In this document: positions 56,618-64,000 of the stretch, one piece after another
Numbering within the stretch: the stretch's first letter is position 1
Layout: each line of letters opens with the position of its first letter
Origin: Simiduia aestuariiviva
GTDB taxonomy: Bacteria; Pseudomonadota; Gammaproteobacteria; Pseudomonadales; Cellvibrionaceae
Assembly (NCBI RefSeq): GCF_014192475.1
Contig: NZ_JACHXZ010000003.1
Coordinates: 310,001-374,000, forward strand
Direction of reading: 5' to 3'
DNA length: 64,000 nt
Program-made: the position numbers and the translations under genes
The notes under the pieces: model-generated
The model's input: only the letters and a program-made list of their open reading frames with translations
Told to the model about the DNA's origin: nothing
The model's database searches: none

Positions 56618-58104
56618 GGAGCGACCTCCATGCGGCGCTGCAATGCAGCCTGCGCGTGCAACTTGTCGCTAAATTGGCGCTTTTCCACACCGACAATTTG
56701 GTAATCTTCATGGCCCTTGCCGGCAATAATAATCATATCGCCCGCTTGCGCCGCATCGACGGCAAAGGCAATTGCCGCGGCGCGATCCACAAGTTGCGTG
56801 CAATTTTGTGGCTGCTCAAAGCCCACCACGATATCAGCCACGATTCGCTCGGGCGCTTCCGTGCGGGGGTTGTCACTGGTTACGACGCAGCGATCCGCCA
56901 ATTGCTCTGCAACTTTCGCCATTTCAGGCCGCTTGCCGGCATCCCGATCACCACCACAGCCAAAAACACACCAGAGCGCGCCCTTACAGTGCACGCGCGC
57001 CGCCACCAGGACTGCACGCAGCGCGTCTGGCGTGTGGGCATAGTCCACAAGAACCTGCACATCTGCATCAATAGCAATGCGCTCCATGCGCCCAGGCACT
57101 GGCACAAACGTCGCCGCCGCGGCCAAGACTTCAGCCAATGAGAAGCCGTCTGCGCAAGCCGCTGTGACCACGGCCAATAAATTCGATAGATTAAATTCTC
57201 CCAGCAGGCCCACGCGCAATTCGCCGCGCCCCCAAGGAGTAACTAGCTGAGCCTGAATACCAGTATCCAGGTATTCCACTTTTGTGACGTGCACGTCCGC
57301 ATCAGCATTAATTACGCCATAGGTAAATAGCGCAATATTTTTGGGGGCCTTTGCGACTATTTCCGCGCTAAAAGGATCGTCCAAATTGACGACGCCGCGC
57401 ATCAACCCCAAGTGGTGAAATAACGACAACTTGGCGGCGCCATAGGCCTCCATAGTGCCGTGGTAATCGAGGTGATCTCGGGTAAGGTTAGTGAACAGCG
57501 CAGTTCGCACCGGCACCGCTGCGGCACGCCCCTGCGTCAATGAGTGGGAAGACACCTCCATCGCTACGAATTCAACTTGCTGATCGTACATTTCACGCAA
57601 AATTCTTTGCAGCTCAACGGCGTCGGGCGTGGTCATACCAGTATCAATTAGCGCGCCAGCAACTGCGCCATAGCCCAAGGTGCCCAGCACACCACTGCGC
57701 CGACCGAGCGCGTAATAAAGCTGCGCAAGCAGTTGCGAACAGGTGGTCTTGCCATTAGTTCCCGTGACACCCGCGATATTCATATGCTGCCCGGGCAAGC
57801 CATAAAAACGCGCTGCGATCTCACTTAACTTGCCTTTGAGTGACGGCAATCCGATGCGCGCGCCCTGCGGATCATCCAACGCCAACTCGAGCTGCTCGCT
57901 CTCTGTGATTGCAATCACTGCACCTGCAGCAAACGCCTGCGGCAAAAAATCTCTGCCCTTGTGCTCCAACCCGTCTACCGCCAGAAACAAGTAGCCAGGA
58001 CGCACTTTTCGGCTATCGAGACTCACGCCGGAAATCAATGTTCCAGCCCACGCAGATGGCAAATTTAATTCAGGTAAAAGGGCGCGCAATGGAAGAGATA
58101 GCAT
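56614..58104 (-). CDS. murE: UDP-MurNAc-L-Ala-D-Glu--meso-diaminopimelate ligase
   Basis: 496 residues. VTGTNGKTTCSQLLA is the P-loop and SDNPRTEAPE the DNPR motif that selects meso-diaminopimelate, so the wall is of the usual Gram-negative type. LVDYAHTPDALRAVL and GCGGDRDAGKRP are intact. Shares one base with ftsI. Confidence 0.98.
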   Translation of the reverse strand: MLSLPLRALLPELNLPSAWAGTLISGVSLDSRKVRPGYLFLAVDGLEHKGRDFLPQAFAAGAVIAITESEQLELALDDPQGARIGLPSLKGKLSEIAARFYGLPGQHMNIAGVTGTNGKTTCSQLLAQLYYALGRRSGVLGTLGYGAVAGALIDTGMTTPDAVELQRILREMYDQQVEFVAMEVSSHSLTQGRAAAVPVRTALFTNLTRDHLDYHGTMEAYGAAKLSLFHHLGLMRGVVNLDDPFSAEIVAKAPKNIALFTYGVINADADVHVTKVEYLDTGIQAQLVTPWGRGELRVGLLGEFNLSNLLAVVTAACADGFSLAEVLAAAATFVPVPGRMERIAIDADVQVLVDYAHTPDALRAVLVAARVHCKGALWCVFGCGGDRDAGKRPEMAKVAEQLADRCVVTSDNPRTEAPERIVADIVVGFEQPQNCTQLVDRAAAIAFAVDAAQAGDMIIIAGKGHEDYQIVGVEKRQFSDKLHAQAALQRRMEVAP

Positions 58105-59816
58105 TAGCGAACACCTCCACGAGCAGCAATGAGCGCCTTCGGCTCAGGGGGAACTTGCAACATGCGCAACGCACCCTCAGTAACTCGCGCAAAAACGGGT
58201 GCCGCTACGTCGCCGCCAAAATATTTTCCCGCACCTGGCTCATCAATAACCACAACAATCGCAAGCCGCGGATCATCAGCAGGCGCCATGCCCGCGAATA
58301 AAGAGCGATAGCGACTTGCTTCATAACCATTGGGACCCACTTTATGAGCGGTACCGGTTTTCCCAGCCACGGTATAGCCATCGAGTTTGGCACGGGTCGC
58401 GGTGCCACCAGGCTCAACTACCGTCTTCAACATGCGCACTAGCGCATGGGTAAAGGCGTTTGCAACAACCTGCTTCCCTTCGGACTGCGCATCCATTTTC
58501 AACAATGAGACAGGGCGCTTAACACCGCCGCCGGCCACCACCGAGTAGGCTTGTGCCAACTGCACGGCGGTCACCGTTAAACCGTAACCAAATGCATAAT
58601 TAGCCTGCACGATCGGCTGCCACTTGGTGTAATTAGGCAACAGCCCAGCGCTTTCCCCCGGAAAGCCAGACTCAGATGTTTGACCGAATCCAAGGCGCAC
58701 ATACATGTCGCGAATTTCTTGCGGATCCATCTTCAAAGCAACTTTGGTAAGACCCACCTGACTAGATTTAGTAATCACCTTCGTGACATCGATGAGCCCG
58801 TAATTGACTGGATCTAACAATGTTTTTTTACCGACGCGAATGTAGCCAGGCGAAGTCTCTATGGGTGTATGCGACTGCACTCGACCCGCCTCGAGTGCCG
58901 CCATGATGGTGAGCGGCTTCATGGTCGAACCCGGCTCGAACTGATCGGTCATAGCGCGGTTGCGCATTGCCGCTGGCTTTAAATTGGCGCGATCATTCGG
59001 GTTGTAGCTTGGCTGGTTTGCCATGGCCAACACCTCACCCGTTGAAACGTCCACCACAACCAGTGAACCGCCCCGCGCCTGATGTGCCTGAACTGCTGCC
59101 TTTAATTCACGGTACGCCAAATACTGCAATCGCAAATCAATACTCAAAGCCAAATCATTGCCCGGCTTGGCAGCTCGCAAAAGCTGCAATTCTTTAATGT
59201 TGCGCCCGCGCAAATCGCGCTGCACTTGTTTAGCGCCCGCACTGCCGACCAGCCACTCATCGTAGGCCAACTCCAGCCCCTCCTGGCCTCGCTCATCGAC
59301 ATTGGTAAAACCAACCAAATGCGCAGTCACTTCCGCGGCGGGATAATAGCGACGGTACTCCAACTCAGCGCTCACACCGGCAATGTCTAACGCCAGCACG
59401 GATTCCGCATCTTGCGGAGGCAAGTGACGCTTTAAATACATGAATTCTTTTGTACTGTGAGCAGCAATGCGCTTTTGCAGCGCGTCAGCACTCATGCCAA
59501 GCGACTTCGCCAAGCGCGGCACTTCATGGGGTGGAAGCAATTGCGGATTCGCCCACAGTGACTGCACCGGTGTACTTACCGCCAAAGGCTCGCCGTTGCG
59601 ATCAGTGATAACGCCACGATAGGCCGCGATGCGCTCCTCTCGAACAGACCGGGCCTCACCTTGGTGCTGAAGAAACTCAAATCCCTTCTCCTCGCCCGGC
59701 AGCACTTGCACGCGGGCAAGATGCCAAATCAAAAGCAGCACCAATGCAATCAAAACACACGTGGAAAAATAGAAGCGCCACGCAGCCAGCTGAAATGTTT
59801 TCGCTACGCGTTTCAT
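58104..59816 (-). CDS. ftsI: Septal transpeptidase FtsI (PBP3), with SSQ in place of SSN
   Basis: 570 residues. Transmembrane anchor at about 13-34, pedestal domain with RGVITDRNGEPLAVSTPV, then the transpeptidase: SxxK as Ser297-Thr-Met-Lys, and KTGT in VAGKTGTAHKV. The second motif, SxN in nearly all class B PBPs, reads Ser351-Ser352-Gln353 (codons TCT AGT CAG). It cross-links septal wall with FtsW. Its start overlaps the ftsL stop by four bases. Confidence 0.97.
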   Translation of the reverse strand: MKRVAKTFQLAAWRFYFSTCVLIALVLLLIWHLARVQVLPGEEKGFEFLQHQGEARSVREERIAAYRGVITDRNGEPLAVSTPVQSLWANPQLLPPHEVPRLAKSLGMSADALQKRIAAHSTKEFMYLKRHLPPQDAESVLALDIAGVSAELEYRRYYPAAEVTAHLVGFTNVDERGQEGLELAYDEWLVGSAGAKQVQRDLRGRNIKELQLLRAAKPGNDLALSIDLRLQYLAYRELKAAVQAHQARGGSLVVVDVSTGEVLAMANQPSYNPNDRANLKPAAMRNRAMTDQFEPGSTMKPLTIMAALEAGRVQSHTPIETSPGYIRVGKKTLLDPVNYGLIDVTKVITKSSQVGLTKVALKMDPQEIRDMYVRLGFGQTSESGFPGESAGLLPNYTKWQPIVQANYAFGYGLTVTAVQLAQAYSVVAGGGVKRPVSLLKMDAQSEGKQVVANAFTHALVRMLKTVVEPGGTATRAKLDGYTVAGKTGTAHKVGPNGYEASRYRSLFAGMAPADDPRLAIVVVIDEPGAGKYFGGDVAAPVFARVTEGALRMLQVPPEPKALIAARGGVR

Positions 59817-60115
59817 GGCGCCACCATGATAATTTCAGCGGGTTCCGGCACGCGCATCGACAACTTAGTTTGAGCCAGTTTTTCAACGCGACTATAGGCT
59901 GCCCAAGTACTCTGCTCCAACAAATACTGGCCGCGCTGAACTTCAAGCTCAGCGGCCTCACGGCGCAATGACTCCAACTGAAAATAAGACAGCCGAGCGC
60001 CGTGAGTGGTATCTACCACCAAAAGCGCAGACGCAACCACCAGCAACCACAATGCCACAGTTAAAACCGTTAGCGTGGTGCCGGGCTGCGACTTGACTGC
60101 AAGTGTTGATTGCAC
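59813..60115 (-). CDS. ftsL: Cell division protein FtsL
   Basis: 100 residues. One transmembrane segment at about 17-36, then a periplasmic leucine-zipper-like coiled coil (YFQLESLRREAAELEVQRGQ). The size, topology and place between rsmH and ftsI fix the call, as sequence is poorly conserved. It joins FtsB and FtsQ and activates FtsWI. Confidence 0.95.
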   Translation of the reverse strand: MQSTLAVKSQPGTTLTVLTVALWLLVVASALLVVDTTHGARLSYFQLESLRREAAELEVQRGQYLLEQSTWAAYSRVEKLAQTKLSMRVPEPAEIIMVAP

Positions 60116-60156
60116 TCTGGGCCCCTATTTTATTGTGTTAGCTAATTTTCGTTGAC

Positions 60157-61077
60157 CTAAGCCAACTTCATTGCACAACGCATTACTGCACTGCGCGATC
60201 GCTGGTTCTCTGCCAGCTCTTGGGTGCCGGCCTTCACCGCTTTACCCAGGCTTTTTAGCCGTTTATTTAAATCTTTATCCATCACCGGCAGCCCTTTGGG
60301 GAGCTGCTGGCCGCGCTCGTGGTTGCGAATAAAGCGCTTCACCAATCGATCTTCGAGCGAGTGAAAACTGATTACCACCAACCGACCGCCAACCTTTAGC
60401 GCCTCCAGCGCAGCGTTCAGCACAAGCTCCAAATCATCCAATTCGCTATTGATGAAAATCCGGATACCTTGGAATGCACGAGTAGCTGGATGCTTGCCCT
60501 TTTCCCACGCAGGATTGGCCTCTTTTACAATCTGTGACAGCCGACCCGTGGTGACAATAGGCGCCAACTCCCTCTCGCGAACGATGGCAGATGCCATGCG
60601 TTTGGCGAAGCGCTCTTCACCAAACTCTTTCAAAACAAAGGCAATATCTTCGGCGTCCGCATGCGCCAACCAATCGGCGGCACTCTGCCCGCGGGTTGTG
60701 TCCATTCGCATGTCGAGCGGGCCATCTTGCATAAAGCTAAACCCGCGATCAGCCTGATCCAGCTGCGGGGACGACACACCCAAATCCAACAACACACCAT
60801 CTAATGACCCCGCCTCCACCCAATCGAGCAGATTCGCAAACGAGCCATGTTGAATTGAAAATCGACCATCTTCCTGCGCCAGCGCATTGGCCACTTCAAT
60901 GGCCTGCGGGTCTTTATCAATACCCAGCAAGGCGCCATCCGCTGACAATTGCGCCAAGACTGCCCGACTGTGCCCACCGCGACCAAAAGTACCGTCGACA
61001 TATCGCCCACCGGGATCCGTGATCAACGCGGTGACCGCCTCTTGCAGCAAGACGCTGTAGTGCGCCGACTGCATCAT
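60157..61077 (-). CDS. rsmH: 16S rRNA (cytosine-1402-N4) methyltransferase RsmH
   Basis: 306 residues. [13 protein letters not shown], then [14 protein letters not shown] (SAM site), [31 protein letters not shown] and the C-terminal [14 protein letters not shown] are the family marks. It methylates C1402 in the ribosomal P site. Twelve bases after mraZ, 41 before ftsL. Confidence 0.98.
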   Translation of the reverse strand: MMQSAHYSVLLQEAVTALITDPGGRYVDGTFGRGGHSRAVLAQLSADGALLGIDKDPQAIEVANALAQEDGRFSIQHGSFANLLDWVEAGSLDGVLLDLGVSSPQLDQADRGFSFMQDGPLDMRMDTTRGQSAADWLAHADAEDIAFVLKEFGEERFAKRMASAIVRERELAPIVTTGRLSQIVKEANPAWEKGKHPATRAFQGIRIFINSELDDLELVLNAALEALKVGGRLVVISFHSLEDRLVKRFIRNHERGQQLPKGLPVMDKDLNKRLKSLGKAVKAGTQELAENQRSRSAVMRCAMKLA

Positions 61078-61089
61078 GTTGCACTCGCC

Positions 61090-61533
61090 TTACAACGACA
61101 AAGATTGCATTTCATCGGGCATCTCTCCGTCATCGTCATCGCAATCAAGCCAAGTCGCCCAACTTGCCTCACTCCACAGCTCTAATTTTTTGCCCTGACC
61201 AATCAACATCAGCTTCTTGTCTAGCTGAGCGTATTCACGCAGTGTCGGCGGCAGCAGTACGCGACCATTAGCATCCACCTCCAGCGGCGTGGCATAACCA
61301 ATCAGTAGCCGCTGGGTGCGACGTGCAACTTTATTAAAACTGGGCAAGGCTTCTATCTTGGGCAGAATGTCGAGCCACTGCGGCTCTGGGTAAACCAGCA
61401 GGCAACGCTCCTCTGTGTGGGCCGTAATCACTAATTTTCCGGCGCACAACTCCATCAGCGACTCGCGAATGCGCGCTGGAATGGCCAGACGCCCTTTGGC
61501 GTCCATGCTGATGGAATGGCTTCCGAGGAACAC
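61090..61533 (-). CDS. mraZ: MraZ, transcriptional repressor of the mur/fts cluster
   Basis: 147 residues from a GTG at 61533 with AGGTGAG nine bases upstream. It has two SpoVT/AbrB-like halves with the DxxGR motif: [15 protein letters not shown] and [15 protein letters not shown]. MraZ forms a ring-shaped oligomer that binds repeats in its own promoter and represses the cluster. Those repeats are present upstream. The acidic C-terminal tail ([12 protein letters not shown]) is slightly longer than usual. Confidence 0.97.
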   Translation of the reverse strand: MFLGSHSISMDAKGRLAIPARIRESLMELCAGKLVITAHTEERCLLVYPEPQWLDILPKIEALPSFNKVARRTQRLLIGYATPLEVDANGRVLLPPTLREYAQLDKKLMLIGQGKKLELWSEASWATWLDCDDDDGEMPDEMQSLSL

Positions 61534-61560
61534 TATTTCCCACTCACCTTGCTGTTCATA

Positions 61561-61594
61561 CCACTAAATTCCACTTTTACCCACTTTTTACCAC
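61561..61594 (-). promoter_or_regulatory. MraZ operator: four GTGG boxes at 10-bp spacing
   Basis: On the minus strand GTGG occurs at 61591-61594, 61581-61584, 61571-61574 and 61561-61564, exactly ten bases apart and each followed by T, G or A-rich sequence. MraZ binds direct repeats of TGGGN type with five-base gaps, that is a 10-bp period, so this is a complete operator. It lies just past the predicted start of transcription. Confidence 0.88.
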
Positions 61595-61602
61595 ATTGAC
61601 AC

Positions 61603-61630
61603 ACTATAAATCCGCGCCCCTTAAAGTCAA
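61603..61630 (-). promoter_or_regulatory. mraZ promoter (sigma70)
   Basis: TTGACT (61625-61630), a 16-base spacer, TATAGT (61603-61608). Transcription should start near 61596, so the MraZ boxes cover the first transcribed bases. It probably drives most of the mur/fts cluster. Confidence 0.8.
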
Positions 61631-61749
61631 GAGAAGTGACGCGAACTTGCTAGCAAAATCAGTGATTTAGCCGCGAACAGGTCGGCATGTTGACAAAAGC
61701 AATGCAAAAAAAAAGCAGGAAATCTATGAATTACAGACACATAGCACCA

Positions 61750-61774
61750 ACACTTAAAGTAATACTTTAAGTGT
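61750..61774. repeat. Perfect 11-bp inverted repeat
   Basis: ACACTTAAAGT, spacer AAT, then ACTTTAAGTGT. It is AT-rich, without a T run, in the 327-base gap between mraZ and the RNase P RNA gene, about 120 bases upstream of the mraZ promoter. Form suggests a protein-binding operator rather than a terminator. The rest of the gap, apart from the promoter, operator and terminator listed, shows nothing I can name. Confidence 0.6.
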
Positions 61775-61825
61775 GAGAACTAATCAGGCTAATAAGGGTG
61801 TGGGATATAACCGTTTTTACAGAAA

Positions 61826-61849
61826 ACTGCCCAGTAAATACCGTGCAGT
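61826..61849 (-). terminator. Probable terminator of RNase P RNA
   Basis: Leftward, ACTGC pairs with GCAGT, and inside, CGGT pairs with ACTG (one G-U), loop ATTT. TTTTC follows the stem. It lies 12 bases beyond the mature 3' end. Confidence 0.5.
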
Positions 61850-61860
61850 GAAAATTGAAT

Positions 61861-62197
61861 GAGCCAACCGATAAGCCGGGTTCTGTCGTGGACAGTCATT
61901 CATCTGGGACAGATGTCACCATCTGCCTCAAGCAACCTACCCGCCTTCAGTGCGGGTCGCACCATAGAAGGCCTATTTGGTCTTGCTCCGAGTGGGGTTT
62001 ACCTTGCCACAGACTGTTGCCAGCTGCGCGGTGCGCTCTTACCGCACCATTTCAACCTTACCGGCGCTTGCGCGCTTAGGCGGTATATTTTCTGCTGCAC
62101 TTTCCGTAGGCTCGCGCCTCCCAGGCGTTACCTGGCACTCTACCCTGTGGAGCCCGGACTTTCCTCCCCCTTGCGGGAGCGACTGTCTAGTTGGCTC
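61861..62197 (-). ncRNA. rnpB: RNase P RNA (type A)
   Basis: Minus-strand RNA of about 337 bases. Conserved parts in order: GAGCCAACTAGACAGTCGC at the 5' end, GGAGGAAAGTCCGGGCTCC (P4 and CRI), AGGGTAGAGTGCCAGGTAAC, GGTAAACCCCACTCGGAGCA with the CCA-binding region nearby, then GATGAATGACTGTCCACGAC and ACAGAACCCGGCTTATCGG. The ends pair (GAGCCAAC with GGTTGGCTC). It is the catalytic RNA that trims tRNA 5' ends. Confidence 0.97.
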
Positions 62198-62203
62198 GCG
62201 GCA

Positions 62204-62232
62204 ACGATAATCGACCGCCCTCCACAATTCAA
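62204..62232 (-). promoter_or_regulatory. rnpB promoter (sigma70)
   Basis: TTGAAT (62227-62232), a 17-base spacer and TATCGT (62204-62209) end seven bases before the first paired base of the RNA, so the message starts at the mature 5' end. Confidence 0.75.
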
Positions 62233-62407
62233 CCTTCTTTTGCGACAGCAGTGCGAACATAGCGCTGCAAAGTGCGCGATAAATAGACTATCTTTTGACA
62301 CTAACGCCTGTAGTCAAATAGCGCCAATCCGGCCATACTCTGATCAGCTGCGACCCAGAGGTATGCGGATGCAAGCCCGAAAGAATAAAGACAAAACGGA
62401 GCAAACC

Positions 62408-64000
62408 ATGAATAAAATGATGAAATCACTTTTGCCCTTGGCCATTGGTGCCACGCTGAGCACACAAGCTTGGTCGCAAGATTTTGACCTGATATTGGAG
62501 GAAGTGGTGGTCACCGCGCAGAAGCGGGTTGAACGCTTGCAAGACGTGCCAATTTCAGTCAACGCTGTGTCTGGTGCCAAAATGGACGAGGCCGGCATTA
62601 CCAATCTTGAAGGTATGACCGCCTACGTTCCCAATTTGACCATGAACCAAACGGGCATTGGCACCATCATCGCCATTCGCGGCATCAGCTCCGGCATCAA
62701 CCAAGGTTTCGAACAATCGGTCGGCCAGTATGTCGACGGCGTTTATTATGGTCGCTCTCAGCTGGCACGTGCGCCCTTTATGGATTTAGAGCGCGTTGAA
62801 GTACTGCGCGGCCCACAAAGTATCCTGTTTGGCAAAAACTCCATCGCTGGCGCCATCAGCATGGTTACCGCCAAGCCCACCGAAGAATTTGAAGGTCAAG
62901 TCACCGCGCTGTATGAACCCAGCCACGGCGAAAAGGATGTGCGCGTTGTGGTATCAGGCCCGCTAACGGACTCACTGCGCGGGCGCCTGTCTGTTTTAGG
63001 TCGCGACATCGATGGCTACTATGAAAATACAACACTCAATCGCGATGAATCTGCCGAGGAAGAGCACGTTATCCGCGGCCAGTTGAGCTGGGATGCCTCC
63101 GACGACTTGTCGATGAATTTAAAAATAGAGAGTGGCTCATTTAATACGCAAGGGCGTTTTTTAGAACCGATAAATCCCATTGAAACGACCGGCGGTCTGC
63201 CCTACGCCACAGCGCTACTCGCCACCACTGGCGGCGCTTTTGTACTGGATACCGATCAAGACTTTAAACGGCAATCCAATGGCGACTCTTCGGAAAATGA
63301 TACTAAAAATGCGACACTGACAATCGATTACGCGCTGGGCGATCACACCCTGACGGCGGTCACCGGTTACAACGCGTATAACTATGAAGAAATCTGTGAT
63401 TGCGACTTTACTGGTGCCACCATTTTCACCGCGGACAGCCGTGAAGATTTCAATCAATACAGCCAAGAAATTCGCATTGCTTCGCCACAGGGCGAAACCA
63501 TCGACTACATTGGCGGATTGTTCTATCAATCTAGCGACATGACCTTTGACGATGCCATTCGCGTACCTGCCACAAGTGTTCTTGGTGTGCTTTCAACGTC
63601 ACTACTTGGCACTGCCTCGCAACGGGACTTCACGCAAGACTCCACTCTTTGGGCCGGCTTTGCACAGGCAACCTGGAATATTGATACCGATTGGCGCCTT
63701 ACCGTTGGCGGTCGCTACACCAGCGAAGACAAAACAGCTACGCGCACACAGCATCACACCAATTCTCTTGGCGCCGATGTAGGTAGTAGCGATGCACTGC
63801 TCAACACCGTATTCACCGCGTTTCTGATTGAACCCTATAGCGAAATTAAGGACAAACGCTCCGAAGCGGCGTTTACGCCGTTAGTCACATTACAGTGGGA
63901 CGCCACAGAAGATATGATGGTGTACGCCACTTATACCGAAGGTTTCAAAGCAGGTGGCTTTGACGTGCGTTCGAATGCGCATCCAGATCCGGCCTACGGC
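62408..64000 (+). CDS. TonB-dependent outer-membrane receptor, N-terminal part, cut by the window edge
   Basis: The frame is open from the ATG at 62408 (GGAG seven bases upstream) to the last base, 531 residues. Signal peptide MNKMMKSLLPLAIGATLSTQ, then LEEVVVTAQKR with the TonB-box region, a plug domain (DVPISVNAVSGAKMDE, VEVLRGPQSILFGKNSIAGAI) and the start of the barrel (GGRYTSEDKTATR, VYATYTEGFKAGGFD). It matches the large Cellvibrionales and sphingomonad receptors for siderophores, glycans or other nutrients; the ligand is not shown. It is divergent from rnpB. Confidence 0.95.
   Translation, partial: MNKMMKSLLPLAIGATLSTQAWSQDFDLILEEVVVTAQKRVERLQDVPISVNAVSGAKMDEAGITNLEGMTAYVPNLTMNQTGIGTIIAIRGISSGINQGFEQSVGQYVDGVYYGRSQLARAPFMDLERVEVLRGPQSILFGKNSIAGAISMVTAKPTEEFEGQVTALYEPSHGEKDVRVVVSGPLTDSLRGRLSVLGRDIDGYYENTTLNRDESAEEEHVIRGQLSWDASDDLSMNLKIESGSFNTQGRFLEPINPIETTGGLPYATALLATTGGAFVLDTDQDFKRQSNGDSSENDTKNATLTIDYALGDHTLTAVTGYNAYNYEEICDCDFTGATIFTADSREDFNQYSQEIRIASPQGETIDYIGGLFYQSSDMTFDDAIRVPATSVLGVLSTSLLGTASQRDFTQDSTLWAGFAQATWNIDTDWRLTVGGRYTSEDKTATRTQHHTNSLGADVGSSDALLNTVFTAFLIEPYSEIKDKRSEAAFTPLVTLQWDATEDMMVYATYTEGFKAGGFDVRSNAHPDPAYG

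Noticed and set aside
61861-62197. ORFs of 73-77 codons over the RNase P RNA gene
   Set aside because: The stretch is a structural RNA with all conserved RNase P segments; the frames are incidental.

Overview
The window is a chromosomal segment of a free-living, probably marine gammaproteobacterium. Gene content and order (groESL-fxsA, yajQ, ampDE-nadC-pilABCD-coaE-yacG, then argJ-secA-lpxC and the mur/fts cluster) follow the Pseudomonas aeruginosa arrangement. The Gly-rich linker behind a lipobox, the DUF1631 protein and the large TonB receptor fit a Cellvibrionales-type genome (Simiduia, Teredinibacter, Saccharophagus relatives). The genus is an inference. Most of the window is ordinary core DNA with few gaps.

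Layout. 1-2.9 kb: the N-terminal part of an AlkB-type alkane monooxygenase, a LysR regulator, and a divergent azoreductase-pirin pair. 2.9-10.7 kb: an 830-residue lipoprotein of unknown role, a 733-bp gap, a GGDEF diguanylate cyclase, a secreted alkaline phosphatase coupled to a secreted AstE/aspartoacylase-like protein, and a small membrane protein. 10.8-13.5 kb: groEL-groES with two sigma32-type promoters, and fxsA. 13.5-25.1 kb: an SDR reductase, DUF481 outer-membrane protein, alkyltransferase-like protein, AmpG-like permease, ABC-2 exporter, YajQ, a transposase-derived protein that has lost its catalytic residues, AmpE, AmpD, a DUF1631 protein and a membrane-anchored aspartic protease.

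25.1-37.1 kb: nadC, then an AT-richer block of five glycan-type genes (flippase-like, GT1, methyltransferase, GT2, and a GT-C/TPR transferase), then pilA with a good sigma54 promoter, divergent from pilB-pilC-pilD-coaE-yacG. The block sits where pseudomonads carry pilin-modification genes. I read it as a candidate type IV pilin glycosylation island. This is the most interesting system in the window.

37.1-61.5 kb: Nudix-ThiE fusion, argJ, secA, an M23 peptidase, lpxC, and a complete mur/fts (dcw) cluster on the minus strand: mraZ-rsmH-ftsL-ftsI-murE-murF-mraY-murD-ftsW-murG-murC-ddl-ftsQ-ftsA-ftsZ. Most junctions overlap by 1-8 bases, so translation is probably coupled from peptidoglycan precursor synthesis to division. 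It starts from a TTGACT/TATAGT promoter followed by four GTGG boxes at exact 10-bp spacing, the MraZ operator. 61.8-64 kb: RNase P RNA with its promoter and a likely terminator, then a TonB-dependent receptor running off the right edge.

Limits: everything was read by eye. Family calls rest on motifs and remembered family sequences, not searches. No tRNA, rRNA, CRISPR array, intact insertion sequence or prophage was seen.
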